64,000 bases of DNA from a virus (IMGVR_UViG_3300032323_001428:27112-91111), one strand, 5' to 3'; numbered from the stretch's first letter, positions 51,173-59,915 are shown. Program-made: numbers and translations. Notes: generated by a model from the letters alone, not told the origin.

Positions 51173-51838
51173 TCAAGAAAAATTGGAGTCAGGTTCCAAA
51201 GCAATCCAGTAAGAAAGGTTATAACGTTCGTTTGTGAATTTAGACAGAAGTTTTTCTGACACAACTACATCATAAGAACCAGGAATAATCTTAATGTTTT
51301 CTACCTTGAAGTTAAAAGTGAATTCTTTATCAGTCTCACCAACTACAATAGAGTATTCGTTGGAAGTATCATTCTTCTTATCACGAACAACCAAACGAAT
51401 TACACCTGCTTCACCAACAGCAGAAAGATCTGGGAGTTGATAAACTGATGATGCTTTGATGAGTTTATCAAGTTGTGAATGCTCTAGTTGAAAACAAACA
51501 TCACTAGATGGAAGTGTAATTTCTTTATCTGGTGGAGAAACAATGACTTCTGGATCGGCAAAGAAATACTTTACGCGACGTTTTCCTTCACGAATAATAA
51601 CGTGCGAATCATTTCCAAAGTCAAGATCAGGGTCTTGGTGTAGTCCCAATCCATTTAGAAATTGGTTAAGGTCATAAATCGCAAAGTTTTTTGGGAATTC
51701 TTCCTTAATTTCTGCTTCCGCAAGAATGTTCTTCATCACAGAAATACTACGCAATTTATTTCCTTTTTTGATAAGGATACTTTGGTTAATGGAAGAAAAA
51801 TTTTTTAAAATTGCCAAAGTTTGTTCAGATAATTTCAT
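51173..51838 (-). CDS. 45: Sliding clamp gp45
   Basis: A 221-aa processivity clamp of T4 type. MKLSEQTLAILKNFSSINQS, the AIYDLNQFLNGLGL segment and a C-terminal ERYNLSYWIALEPDSNFS match gp45. In T4, gp45 also activates late transcription with gp55 and gp33; gp55 is encoded nearby, and the late TATAAATA elements in this window fit such a system. Confidence 0.95.
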   Translation of the reverse strand: MKLSEQTLAILKNFSSINQSILIKKGNKLRSISVMKNILAEAEIKEEFPKNFAIYDLNQFLNGLGLHQDPDLDFGNDSHVIIREGKRRVKYFFADPEVIVSPPDKEITLPSSDVCFQLEHSQLDKLIKASSVYQLPDLSAVGEAGVIRLVVRDKKNDTSNEYSIVVGETDKEFTFNFKVENIKIIPGSYDVVVSEKLLSKFTNERYNLSYWIALEPDSNFS

Positions 51839-51841
51839 TTT

Positions 51842-52282
51842 TTAATATTGTAAATAGGTAAGTTTAGTTTGTTCTTCCAATGATAAGGAGCAAAAAAGTT
51901 CCCAAGCAGCGGAAAGTTGAGCATTTGATTTTTTTCTATGGCAATCGTTACATAGTGGTTGTAAATCTGTAATTTCTTTTTTTATACATTCCCAACTCAT
52001 GGAGGATGGTCTTTTATTCCAAATTATATTACCACTAGTATTCCCAGTTCTAAGTTTTGTTTGTTTTTCTTTTTCGGAAGAAGTTCTTGGCATAATATGA
52101 TCAAATTCAATATTTTTGGTTGATCCGCAGGACACACATACTCTCCCAACGTTTTCAAGCAAATATTCCTTTTTTTTGTAGTAGTGATCTCTTTGTAGTT
52201 GCCTTTGCCTTTCTCTATTTTGAGATTTCCATTCTTGTTGATATTCTTTTTTAGTTTTGTCTTTATATTCGTTTTTGGGCAT
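51842..52282 (-). CDS. Free-standing HNH endonuclease
   Basis: A 146-aa protein. The basic N-terminus (KEYQQEWKSQNRERQRQLQ) is followed by a zinc-binding HNH domain: VCVSCGSTKNIEFDHIMPR with catalytic His, then DLQPLCNDCHRKKSN. It lies 3 nt from the gp45 start and is probably a homing endonuclease. Late-like CTAAATA and CATAAATA boxes lie upstream (52300-52322). Confidence 0.88.
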   Translation of the reverse strand: MPKNEYKDKTKKEYQQEWKSQNRERQRQLQRDHYYKKKEYLLENVGRVCVSCGSTKNIEFDHIMPRTSSEKEKQTKLRTGNTSGNIIWNKRPSSMSWECIKKEITDLQPLCNDCHRKKSNAQLSAAWELFCSLSLEEQTKLTYLQY

Positions 52283-52368
52283 AAATATTTTTCATCTAAT
52301 AGTATTTAGAAAAATATTTATGTTAGTGGTATTTTCAGAAAGTTTCATAGTTTGGGGGGGTTTATTTT

Positions 52369-52779
52369 TCACTTGTTTTCAACGAGATTAAGATGATTAA
52401 TCAAAAGAATAGTATAGTGTAGAACTTTAAACAAGTCAGCACGAGGAGTTCCTTTAGTATCATAACGGTCAGTATACTTAGTAATGTTGCCAGCACAAAA
52501 TCCTTCACGACGATTGTGCTTAATCTTATCAAGAGTCTGTTCTTTTCCACCACCAGTCCTATCAACATAATGCTGACCATAAGTACCAGTAATATATTCT
52601 TCAAGTTGTTTCAGGATTTTGTCTTCGTTGTATTTCCAGAAACCATTAGCATTTGTGTTTTCAGTCATATTCACAGGAGTTTTTGCAACATCAATTAAAT
52701 CAGTTATTTCATCAAGTTTTACTGTAAACTGATTGAAATTTCTTTCGTCCTCGGGTCCAAACATAGTAAAGAAAGTCAT
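52369..52779 (-). CDS. DUF3310-like protein
   Basis: A protein of about 136 aa. The C-terminal segment HYVDRTGGGKEQTLDKIKHN, then REGFCAGNITKYTDRYDTKG and DLFKVLHYTILLI matches the phage DUF3310 family, sometimes labelled nucleotide kinase-like without proof. The start is the ATG at 52779, because the longer frame starts TTG and the promoter at 52794-52822 sets transcription near 52787. Confidence 0.8.
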   Translation of the reverse strand: MTFFTMFGPEDERNFNQFTVKLDEITDLIDVAKTPVNMTENTNANGFWKYNEDKILKQLEEYITGTYGQHYVDRTGGGKEQTLDKIKHNRREGFCAGNITKYTDRYDTKGTPRADLFKVLHYTILLINHLNLVENK

Positions 52780-52793
52780 AATAACCTTTACCA

Positions 52794-52822
52794 ATCATAC
52801 CAAAGAACCGAAGGTCAGTCAA
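52794..52822 (-). promoter_or_regulatory. sigma70-like promoter of the DUF3310 gene
   Basis: TTGACT (52822-52817, minus strand), 17 nt, TATGAT (52799-52794). It overlaps the gp46 stop region and gives a very short leader. Confidence 0.65.
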
Positions 52823-54533
52823 CCATTTTACTAAATCCCTTAACCTTATCAAATTTGATAACTCTATCAAATTTATCAATCAATTCGTCTGTCTTATGTG
52901 AAATCACAAATATATTAGTATCTTTTATTACATACTTAATAATTCTTGTAAAATAATCTGTTCCCATAAAATCCAAAGAACTATCAAAAACTTCATCCAA
53001 AATAAGAAGATTGGTGTTGACTGAATTTTTCATTCTTGCGATTTCTCTCCAAGTGAAAAGAATAGCAAGATTGATTCTCATCTTTTCTCCTTCACTAAAA
53101 CTTTCATATGTGAAGTCCTCGTGAATAGGAGATTTAATTTTTTCATTAAACTCTTCATCAAGAGTAAAATTAATATAAAAGTCCATCATTTGCAGATACT
53201 TATTAATCTGCTGGTTCATAAGAGGAAGATACTTCTTAATGATTTTACCCTTAATACCACCATCTTTCATCAAGGAGTGTGCGAAGTCAAAATAAGAAAC
53301 ATCTTCTTTGTTCTTTGATTTCTCTGTTTGAATTAAATCCAAAGTTTGTTCTAAATCAGTTAATACTTTTCTTTCAGTATTTCTATTTTTAATTTTATTG
53401 GTAATGTCTTGAATTTCTTGGTCAAGGTCTCTTGATTGTTTATTAAGTTGTGAAATTTTAACATTGTTATTAGAAATTTCATTATTTAAAGAACTAATCT
53501 CCTTTGAAACGACATTGAATTCACGTTCTCTCTTTTCCTCCTGTTGAATTGCTTCTTTCAATTCATTATAACCTTGCTGAAGTTCCTTTGCTTTGGTTTC
53601 AGATTCACTGACTTTATTTAATCTAAATTCTTCTTCAATGGTTTGAGTACAAGTAGGGCATACCGAATTATTATTAAAAAACTTATGTTGTTCTGTAATA
53701 CTTGATACCTTTTCAGATATTTTACCTTTCAAATTAGAAAGTTGTTTCAGTTTCTTAGATGCGTCTAAAAGGTTCTCCAACTGGGGTTGAAGAGTATTTG
53801 ATACTTCCTCTACCTTTTGTGTATTCTCTGCTGATAATTGGTCAATATAAGTGGTAATAGAAGTGATTTTATCTTTTTTCTTTTTTATATTTTCTTTACC
53901 ACTTTTCTCAATACTCTCAATAAATTCTTTTTGCATCTCAACCTTTTCTTCGGTCATTGATTGCTTCAAAGAAAGTTCTTTAATTTTATCATTTGTATTT
54001 TTAATTCTATCTTTAATTACCACATTCATCGCAGAAAAGATTTTAATATCCAACAAATCTTCTACAACTTCCCTACGATTTGCCGTAGATAGTTGCATAA
54101 AAGGAACAAAAGAAGCACTACCTAAAATTACAATTTGAGTAAATGACTTATAGTTTAATTTTAGAATACTATCTTCTAGTTGTTTTTGTTGGTCTGCTGA
54201 TGATGCTGCTTGATTTTGTAAGATACCATCAATCCAAATCTCAAAAATATTTGGCTTAATGCCTCTTTTTATTTTATATTCTTTTGTTCCAATACTAAAA
54301 TCAATCTCAACCAAGCATTCCTTTTCGTTAGTTGAATTGATTAATTGAGATTTATTGATTTTGCGAAATGCTTTATTGAATAGTCCAAAGCAAAGAGCGT
54401 CAAGCATCGTGCTTTTGCCTGAACCATTCGCACCAACAATTAATGTAGTTTGCGTATCTGTAAATTTTATCCCTGTTAGTTGATTTCCAGAAGAAAGAAA
54501 ATTACGATATGCGATTTGTTTGAATAGTATCAT
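52815..54533 (-). CDS. 46: Recombination nuclease subunit gp46 (Rad50/SbcC-like)
   Basis: A 572-aa SMC-like ATPase. Walker A GANGSGKSTMLDALCFGLF is at residues 34-52; two coiled-coil arms flank a zinc hook (SVCPTCTQTI); ABC signature SEGEKMRINLAILF and Walker B LLILDEVFDSSLD lie near the C-terminus. With gp47 it resects DNA ends in recombination and host DNA degradation. It overlaps the DUF3110 gene by 32 bp. Confidence 0.95.
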   Translation of the reverse strand: MILFKQIAYRNFLSSGNQLTGIKFTDTQTTLIVGANGSGKSTMLDALCFGLFNKAFRKINKSQLINSTNEKECLVEIDFSIGTKEYKIKRGIKPNIFEIWIDGILQNQAASSADQQKQLEDSILKLNYKSFTQIVILGSASFVPFMQLSTANRREVVEDLLDIKIFSAMNVVIKDRIKNTNDKIKELSLKQSMTEEKVEMQKEFIESIEKSGKENIKKKKDKITSITTYIDQLSAENTQKVEEVSNTLQPQLENLLDASKKLKQLSNLKGKISEKVSSITEQHKFFNNNSVCPTCTQTIEEEFRLNKVSESETKAKELQQGYNELKEAIQQEEKREREFNVVSKEISSLNNEISNNNVKISQLNKQSRDLDQEIQDITNKIKNRNTERKVLTDLEQTLDLIQTEKSKNKEDVSYFDFAHSLMKDGGIKGKIIKKYLPLMNQQINKYLQMMDFYINFTLDEEFNEKIKSPIHEDFTYESFSEGEKMRINLAILFTWREIARMKNSVNTNLLILDEVFDSSLDFMGTDYFTRIIKYVIKDTNIFVISHKTDELIDKFDRVIKFDKVKGFSKMVD

Positions 54534-54789
54534 AATCTCTTGGCGGTATCACAAATTCATTTGGGGTAATTATAACATAATTATATCCATACATCTCACA
54601 AGTTTTTATCGCCATTTCATCATCAACTTCTATCACAGTCATTTCTGGGTAATCTTCCGCCATTAGGAGACCAGAATACCTTTCCGCATCATCTTCTTCT
54701 TCAAAAAAGTACAAAGCCTTTTCACCATGTTCATCAGCTACTGCGTATGCCCCTTCTTCTTCTTTTTCTAAGATAGTGAGTAAAAACAT
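54502..54789 (-). CDS. DUF3110 protein of cyanobacterial type
   Basis: A 95-aa acidic protein: MFLLTILEKEEEGAYAVADE, GEKALYFFEEEDDAERYSGL, AEDYPEMTVIEVDDEMAI and YNYVIITPNEFVIPP. It matches DUF3110, a family from marine cyanobacteria, so it is probably host-derived. It sits between gp47 and gp46 with overlaps on both sides. The function is unknown. Confidence 0.85.
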   Translation of the reverse strand: MFLLTILEKEEEGAYAVADEHGEKALYFFEEEDDAERYSGLLMAEDYPEMTVIEVDDEMAIKTCEMYGYNYVIITPNEFVIPPRDYDTIQTNRIS

Positions 54790-55832
54790 TATTCTACTTC
54801 CAGTGCTTCTTTATAAAATTCCCGTAAGAGTTTTTTAATAGTGTTCTTGTCTAATTCAAATTCAGACTCTTCCACATATTTATCTAAAATACTTAACGTA
54901 TCCTCTGTTGGGATTTCATCGCAATTTACATCTTCATCATAAACATCAATATTCTCGATAATTTTAAGTTCTAATGGATTTACTTTAACTATTGCATCCA
55001 CAAACTTATCAAACATCTTATAGTCATCTCGTTGACGAACAACGATTTTGACCATTTTATCAGTCAAATAAGATGCGTCAAAATCTTTTGGATTATTATT
55101 TTCATAATAAACTCTCTCAAACATTGTATAAGGATTTTGATAATAATCTAGTTTATAATCATCTGTATCAAAAATATGAAATCCTCTTTTATCATTTACA
55201 TCATTCCAAAACATTTGATATGGATTTCCAAGATAAAAGATTTTACCATCATCACTACGAGTATGATAATGCCCGGAATAAACTCTATCAAACTTTTGAA
55301 ATACTTTTTTATCTAGTCCTTCTTCGTGAATGTGCCCTGGATAGACTGAAAATCCATTTAGTTCAAGGTGTCCGAAAACAACTTTTGCTTCCGTTTCATC
55401 AAGAAGTTCAAAAGTTTCCTTTTCATTGTCAGTACATATCCAAGGAAGAAGGACTGTTTTCATTCCCTCAATAATATATTCTGCTGGTTTAGAAACTCTA
55501 ACTACATTAAAATATTGTTGAAGAAGTGTATCTATCGCATTGATTTCATTACTGTTTTTATAATAAGCATCGTGATTTCCTACAATATTATAAACAGTAA
55601 TTCCTAAATCTTGAAATCTATCATAAACATTTTCCTTTGCCCAATCAAGAGCCCAGTAATCTACACCTTTACGATTATCAAAAGCATCACCCAAATGAAT
55701 GACTGTTTTGATTTTGTTTTTCTTTAATGTAGGAAAAAATATTTCATCATAAAATTTAGCAAAATACTCGTGAAATGCTTTATTTGCTTTGCGGAAATTA
55801 TAATGAGTATCAGTAATTAATCCAATCTTCAT
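54789..55832 (-). CDS. 47: Recombination nuclease subunit gp47 (Mre11/SbcD-like)
   Basis: A 347-aa calcineurin-like phosphoesterase. Metal-binding motifs are LITDTHYN, VIHLGDAFDNRKG, VGNHDAYY, and FGHLELNGF/YSGHYHTR. With gp46 it forms the end-resection nuclease. Its stop shares a base with the DUF3110 start and its ATG overlaps gp55 by 4 bp. Confidence 0.95.
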   Translation of the reverse strand: MKIGLITDTHYNFRKANKAFHEYFAKFYDEIFFPTLKKNKIKTVIHLGDAFDNRKGVDYWALDWAKENVYDRFQDLGITVYNIVGNHDAYYKNSNEINAIDTLLQQYFNVVRVSKPAEYIIEGMKTVLLPWICTDNEKETFELLDETEAKVVFGHLELNGFSVYPGHIHEEGLDKKVFQKFDRVYSGHYHTRSDDGKIFYLGNPYQMFWNDVNDKRGFHIFDTDDYKLDYYQNPYTMFERVYYENNNPKDFDASYLTDKMVKIVVRQRDDYKMFDKFVDAIVKVNPLELKIIENIDVYDEDVNCDEIPTEDTLSILDKYVEESEFELDKNTIKKLLREFYKEALEVE

Positions 55833-56314
55833 TGATAATGTTTCATTTGAATGTTTTCTTTAATTGTATTATAATCAGAAGAATTTAATTTATCCCCATC
55901 AACAGAAAATACTTGATCAAAACCACTCCTTTCAATAATCTTTTCTTTAATTTCCATCTGTCTTTTTTCTTTCTGAATACGACGCAGGAAGGCATAATAA
56001 ACAATCTGTGTAAAATACGCAAATGGATTTGTACGTTCTACATCAAAGTTATTAATATACTGAACACAATTCTCAATACCATCTGAAATCATATCTTCAC
56101 GGAACATATAATTCACAAAGTTTGGACGATATGATAAATGAGTGGCAATTTTTAAAAAACAATCACCAATATAATTAGGAATAATTGGATTGGGTAATCC
56201 TTTTTCCTTTGCAGTATTTACTTTAATTTTATAATTAATCAATGCATCGTGAAAATCTTTATTATTTACATAATGTGGATTTTTCTTTACTTTATTCATT
56301 TTTGAATTTAACAT
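55829..56314 (-). CDS. 55: Late sigma factor gp55
   Basis: A 161-aa minimal sigma70-like factor: KNPHYVNNKDFHDALINYKI, ATHLSYRPNFVNYMFREDMI, SDGIENCVQYINNFD and NPFAYFTQIVYYAFLRRIQKE, which corresponds to region 2. In T4, gp55 directs polymerase to TATAAATA promoters with gp33 and gp45. The many TATAAATA boxes in this window fit that. No clear Shine-Dalgarno; an in-frame Met at residue 6 is an alternative start. Confidence 0.94.
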   Translation of the reverse strand: MLNSKMNKVKKNPHYVNNKDFHDALINYKIKVNTAKEKGLPNPIIPNYIGDCFLKIATHLSYRPNFVNYMFREDMISDGIENCVQYINNFDVERTNPFAYFTQIVYYAFLRRIQKEKRQMEIKEKIIERSGFDQVFSVDGDKLNSSDYNTIKENIQMKHYQ

Positions 56315-56355
56315 AACTGATTACTTTTCCTTATTATAACACACAATAGCAATAG

Positions 56356-56384
56356 TTGACAACTATAGAGAATGTGCCTATAAT
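56356..56384 (+). promoter_or_regulatory. Consensus sigma70 promoter opposing all local genes
   Basis: TTGACA (56356-56361), 17-nt spacer, TATAAT (56379-56384), both perfect. It points right, antisense to 56417-56806 and uvsW. Downstream, a 9-bp inverted repeat (56398-56406 with 56412-56420) could cap a short RNA. Confidence 0.75.
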
Positions 56385-56416
56385 CACTCTGTTAGGGTTG
56401 AAGATAAGTTATATCT
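56378..56416 (+). repeat. 39-bp promoter-leader repeat, copy B
   Basis: Identical, in inverted orientation, to 24855-24893. It contains TATAAT and the leader. Here the element reads on the plus strand, against local transcription. Confidence 0.9.
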
Positions 56417-56806
56417 TCAAATAGATTTATAAAGTTTTTCTAAGGTTATTCTGGCATCAGCAATCGAGGACAAATAACCCATTTTAGAAGTGAGTTCACT
56501 TTTATTAGATTTTTTACTTCTCTCTCTAACAAACTTTTGATGTATTTTGATTAAATCTTCATCCGTTATTTCAGTCATTGTTATGATTTTTTCCATATCC
56601 ATTACAAACATACTATCATCAGCAAACTTTATCCAAGGACTTACTTTGATAGTTGATATTCCAAGTTGACGAATTGTTACGGTTTCCATAGTAATTGGAT
56701 TATCTAAAATTAAAACAATCCTATCGTCTTCGTCACAAGGACAAACTTTGGAAAGTATTTCCTCACCTGATATTAATTTAATGATAGCATAAAAATCTTC
56801 TTCCAT
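56417..56806 (-). CDS. Small Sm/Hfq-fold-like protein, paralogue 3
   Basis: A 129-aa protein: YAIIKLISGEEILSKVCPCD, DNPITMETV, STIKVSPWIKFADDSMFVM and EKIITMTEITDEDLIK follow the same order as the two paralogues near gp43. A helical, Lys/Ser-rich C-terminus (RSKKSNKSELTSK) could bind nucleic acid. The function is unknown; the family link is inferred from shared motifs. It lies one base from the uvsW stop. Confidence 0.6.
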   Translation of the reverse strand: MEEDFYAIIKLISGEEILSKVCPCDEDDRIVLILDNPITMETVTIRQLGISTIKVSPWIKFADDSMFVMDMEKIITMTEITDEDLIKIHQKFVRERSKKSNKSELTSKMGYLSSIADARITLEKLYKSI

Positions 56807-58270
56807 TTATTTTTTAAAGTCTAGTTGTATAATTTCATAATTAAATTTTTCTTCATTGTAAATTTTAATTCTTTCGATTAAATGATTTAAAGTATAATTC
56901 TTTTTTGATTTGTAAGTAATGTCGTCTGCAATATCGTAAAGAACTGCTTTATTTTTGTTTTCTCCTTTTCGGAGAACTCTACCGATAGATTGTAAATTTC
57001 TTACTCTTGATTTACTTGGACTAGCAAAGATAATATTATGGAGATTTTTAATATTAATACCAGTACTAAATGTTCCGTATGAAGCAACGATAATTGAATC
57101 GTTTTCTTTTTCGGTAATTTCTCTTACCTTTTCTCTTTCTTCAGCATCCACACCACCGTAGACAAAAAATATTTTTCTATCTTTTGCTGCTGAACTATTT
57201 ATCATCTCATATAAAGGTTGCCCGTGAGTTTCAACACGACTATAAAGAATTAAAGTATTACCCTTCAAATCCAAAGATAAATTTTTAATAAAATTGTTTC
57301 TCTTGTCGTGGGTAATCAAATACTGAATTTCTTCTTCGTATTCATCAAATTGATGTTCATTGTGTTTTAATAAAAGAACTTTGATTTGTAGTTTTGATAG
57401 ATAACCTTTTTCAATAAGTTCCTGTGTTTGCGTAACCTTGTATGAGGGACCGAACAGACCCTCTAGAACCCACTTGTGAGTTTGTGAACCATCCAAAGTA
57501 CCAGTGAACCCAAAACGATACTTTGTATTGTCCATCTTTGTCATAATACCAACCAAAGATTTAGACTTAAATTGGTGTGCTTCATCTCCAATCACCACAT
57601 CAAAATTCTCAAAGAAAGATCTAGGAAGATTATAAATTGATTGCCAAGTCGTAATGACTACATTTTTATTTGTAGACTTTTCTTTTCCAGAGTAAATTTT
57701 ATGACAATATTCTTCAGCATTCCATCCATAATCCTCAAAGTCTTTATACATTTGTTCTACTAATGAAGTAGTAGGAACAATCAGTAAAATATTATGTTCT
57801 TTTTCTACAAAGTATCTAACAATCGAGTAAATCATCAAAGACTTACCAGAAGCAGTTGGAGAAATTAAAAGTTTACGATTATACCTGAGAGCATCATACA
57901 CAGCATCTACTTGATAGTCTCTTGGTTCATGCCTTGATATACTCTTCATATAATCAGAGACACCTTCCACCGAAATCATTTCATTCTCCTCAAATGGAGA
58001 ACCATAAAACTTATTATCTTTGAACTCTACTGTATATTCACAGTTTTTTGCCCAAGCAACTAGTTTATCCAGAAGACCAACATATAGTTCACCAGTATGA
58101 TTGCTATAAAGTCTTATTTTTCCATCCCAATATTTGCTCCTATATTGAGGCATAAAACGGGCATTTTCTATCTCAAAAGTAAAATGCTCAGACAACTCTT
58201 GGTGAATATGTGGTTCAGTCTCAACCCTTAAATATATTTCATTTTTTTTTGATATAATCAAATGATTCAT
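56807..58270 (-). CDS. uvsW: UvsW helicase
   Basis: A 487-aa SF2 helicase. Residues 1-95 are a T4-UvsW-type N-terminal domain; Walker A is LISPTASGKSLMIYS, Walker B VIGDEAHQF, motif III FGFTGTL, and motif VI QSIGRVLRKG. It unwinds recombination intermediates and branched DNA, switching replication from origins to recombination in T4. A late-like TAAATAAATAC lies just upstream. Confidence 0.95.
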   Translation of the reverse strand: MNHLIISKKNEIYLRVETEPHIHQELSEHFTFEIENARFMPQYRSKYWDGKIRLYSNHTGELYVGLLDKLVAWAKNCEYTVEFKDNKFYGSPFEENEMISVEGVSDYMKSISRHEPRDYQVDAVYDALRYNRKLLISPTASGKSLMIYSIVRYFVEKEHNILLIVPTTSLVEQMYKDFEDYGWNAEEYCHKIYSGKEKSTNKNVVITTWQSIYNLPRSFFENFDVVIGDEAHQFKSKSLVGIMTKMDNTKYRFGFTGTLDGSQTHKWVLEGLFGPSYKVTQTQELIEKGYLSKLQIKVLLLKHNEHQFDEYEEEIQYLITHDKRNNFIKNLSLDLKGNTLILYSRVETHGQPLYEMINSSAAKDRKIFFVYGGVDAEEREKVREITEKENDSIIVASYGTFSTGINIKNLHNIIFASPSKSRVRNLQSIGRVLRKGENKNKAVLYDIADDITYKSKKNYTLNHLIERIKIYNEEKFNYEIIQLDFKK

Positions 58271-58298
58271 AATTTTAATTTATGTTAAAAGTATTTAT

Positions 58299-58829
58299 TT
58301 ACCTTTGGTGACCTTGTTTTCTTCTTTCGGCATAGTATTTTTTTAAAGATTCGCTTTTTTTATTTCGTTCTTCTTCACTTTGTTTTTGTCCCGTTCTGCT
58401 TTTATTTCCTTTACTAATAGTTGATATTTTTTGTTTTGTTTCATCGCTATGAATTTGTACTCCAGTTTTTCCTTTATTCCAAGCATTTCTTCCTTTATGG
58501 GAATTTGACATTTTATTTTTTGATTCTTCTGTATGATTTTTTCCTTTCATAGCAGCATATCCTTTCTCTCCTCCTTCACTAATATTTACTAAAATGCCAC
58601 CATCAATCTTCCTACCATATTTTTTTATTATTTCTTTTTCTTTAATTAACGCATCTTCTTCTGTAAGATTTTCAACAAGATAAACTATTTTTGTTTTATC
58701 TTTTGGGATATTTACAAATTTATGCGTCTTTTTATTTTTTTGGTATGCCCTATTCCCAGTCCCCTTTCCGACATAATAAGGAGACCTATCATCTCTTAAA
58801 TAAGCATAAACATAATAGTTATTTCTCAT
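58299..58829 (-). CDS. Free-standing GIY-YIG homing endonuclease
   Basis: A 176-aa protein: YYVYAYLRDDRSPYYVGKGTG is the GIY-YIG-type core, with Arg in NRAYQKN and Glu in EDALIKEKEIIKKYG. NUMOD3-like motifs (NHTEESKNKMSNSHKG and HSDETKQKISTISKG, QSEEERNKKSESLKK) follow. It lies between uvsY and uvsW with a TATAAATA element upstream (58852-58859). Confidence 0.92.
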   Translation of the reverse strand: MRNNYYVYAYLRDDRSPYYVGKGTGNRAYQKNKKTHKFVNIPKDKTKIVYLVENLTEEDALIKEKEIIKKYGRKIDGGILVNISEGGEKGYAAMKGKNHTEESKNKMSNSHKGRNAWNKGKTGVQIHSDETKQKISTISKGNKSRTGQKQSEEERNKKSESLKKYYAERRKQGHQR

Positions 58830-58851
58830 TTTGAAGTTTCAGGTGCTAATT

Positions 58852-58859
58852 TATTTATA
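58852..58859 (-). promoter_or_regulatory. T4-type late promoter
   Basis: TATAAATA on the minus strand, 23 nt before the GIY-YIG ATG at 58829. Confidence 0.75.
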
Positions 58860-58865
58860 ATAATA

Positions 58866-59294
58866 TTAGCCATATCCTGCTGTAAATCTCATGTATTCAA
58901 TCGCATTCTTTATTTGATAAGTTCTATTTAAAATTGTCTTTAATATACTTTCCAAATAACTAAGCATCGTTTGGTAATAGTCTATTTTGGATACTATCTT
59001 AATTAAGTCTTTATCAGCATCCATATACTTATCTATATCTGGTTTCAAAACCTTATGATCAAATGGATTTTCTTTATATACTTCTGGTTCTGCCTTACCA
59101 GAGTAATACATCCATTTTTCTTTTTTTAAAATCTTATATTTGTTTTCTTCTAGTTTTCTGAGAAGAAGAATATTGTTATAAAGTTTATAATATTTTGCAT
59201 GAAGAGCAGGTATTTTAATAGACTCATCGTGTAGATTATCTTGGTCTATAATTGAATCTTGCTCCCATAATAATTGAATTTCATCAAGGTTCAT
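58866..59294 (-). CDS. uvsY: UvsY recombination mediator
   Basis: A 142-aa helical protein that helps UvsX replace gp32 on single-stranded DNA. The pattern MNLDEIQLLWEQDSIIDQDN, LHAKYYKLYNNILLLRK, YYSGKAEPEVY, DADKDLIKIVSKIDYYQTML and RTYQIKNAIEYMRFTAG aligns well with T4 UvsY. It sits between the tail-tube-like gene and the GIY-YIG gene. Confidence 0.9.
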   Translation of the reverse strand: MNLDEIQLLWEQDSIIDQDNLHDESIKIPALHAKYYKLYNNILLLRKLEENKYKILKKEKWMYYSGKAEPEVYKENPFDHKVLKPDIDKYMDADKDLIKIVSKIDYYQTMLSYLESILKTILNRTYQIKNAIEYMRFTAGYG

Positions 59295-59298
59295 AGTT

Positions 59299-59841
59299 TC
59301 AATAAGTTGTTATATCATATAAAGTATACTTGAAATTTACCTGTGCCGTTACATATTGAACGTCAGTATTGGTAGCATCAAAATTAATCGTAGAAAGTGA
59401 TGTTGGAAATAAACCCTTAAAACTAACTGATGCTACTGGATTGTAATTGCTGTTGTAAATGATTAAACTCCCATCAGATTGACCAGAAGATGCGTTTTGA
59501 ACTCCTGGATTGTATGGGTCTTGGTTGAGAAATTCTTGGTATTCCCCAACGTTCTCTGGATATCCAAGACCTCGTATCCAGTTATGAACTTGAAGGTAAT
59601 TTTCTAAATTTTCATCAACAAAAAATTTTAAATTAAAATCATCATAACTAATCTTATCACCAGGAATTGGAATATCTTTCAAATAAGTAGGTTGAATTGC
59701 TACACCAAGATTAATTCCAGGTATTTCTGCGGAATTAGAAAAGAAATCAATTTTTGGATACTTTGACAATACAAACTTAAATCCTAATGGAGATAGGTAG
59801 TTTTTATTTCCAATCTGATTTGATAACGATGATGTAGCCAT
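59299..59841 (-). CDS. Tail tube-like protein (T4 gp19 family)
   Basis: A 180-aa protein: LSPLGFKFVLSKYPKIDFFS, GDKISYDDFNLKFFVDENLE and VSFKGLFPTSLSTINFDA...AQVNFKYTLYD match the T4 tail-tube fold, notably the KGLWPT-like segment. It may be the tube itself or a related initiator or baseplate tube protein, because cyanophages can have more than one such gene. TATAAATA at 59857-59864 supports late expression. Confidence 0.75.
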   Translation of the reverse strand: MATSSLSNQIGNKNYLSPLGFKFVLSKYPKIDFFSNSAEIPGINLGVAIQPTYLKDIPIPGDKISYDDFNLKFFVDENLENYLQVHNWIRGLGYPENVGEYQEFLNQDPYNPGVQNASSGQSDGSLIIYNSNYNPVASVSFKGLFPTSLSTINFDATNTDVQYVTAQVNFKYTLYDITTY

Positions 59842-59856
59842 TTTTATTTTTATTTT

Positions 59857-59864
59857 TATTTATA
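59857..59864 (-). promoter_or_regulatory. T4-type late promoter of the tube-like gene
   Basis: TATAAATA on the minus strand, 16 nt before the 59841 ATG, shortly downstream of the gp23 terminator. Confidence 0.75.
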
Positions 59865-59869
59865 GGCAT

Positions 59870-59894
59870 AAAAAAAGGGGTCCTTTCGGACCCC
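59870..59894 (-). terminator. Terminator of the major capsid gene
   Basis: On the minus strand, stem GGGGTCC/GGACCCC with loop GAAA is followed by TTTTTTT, just after gp23. Confidence 0.93.
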
Positions 59895-59915
59895 AAGAAA
59901 AATGTGAAAAGAAAC

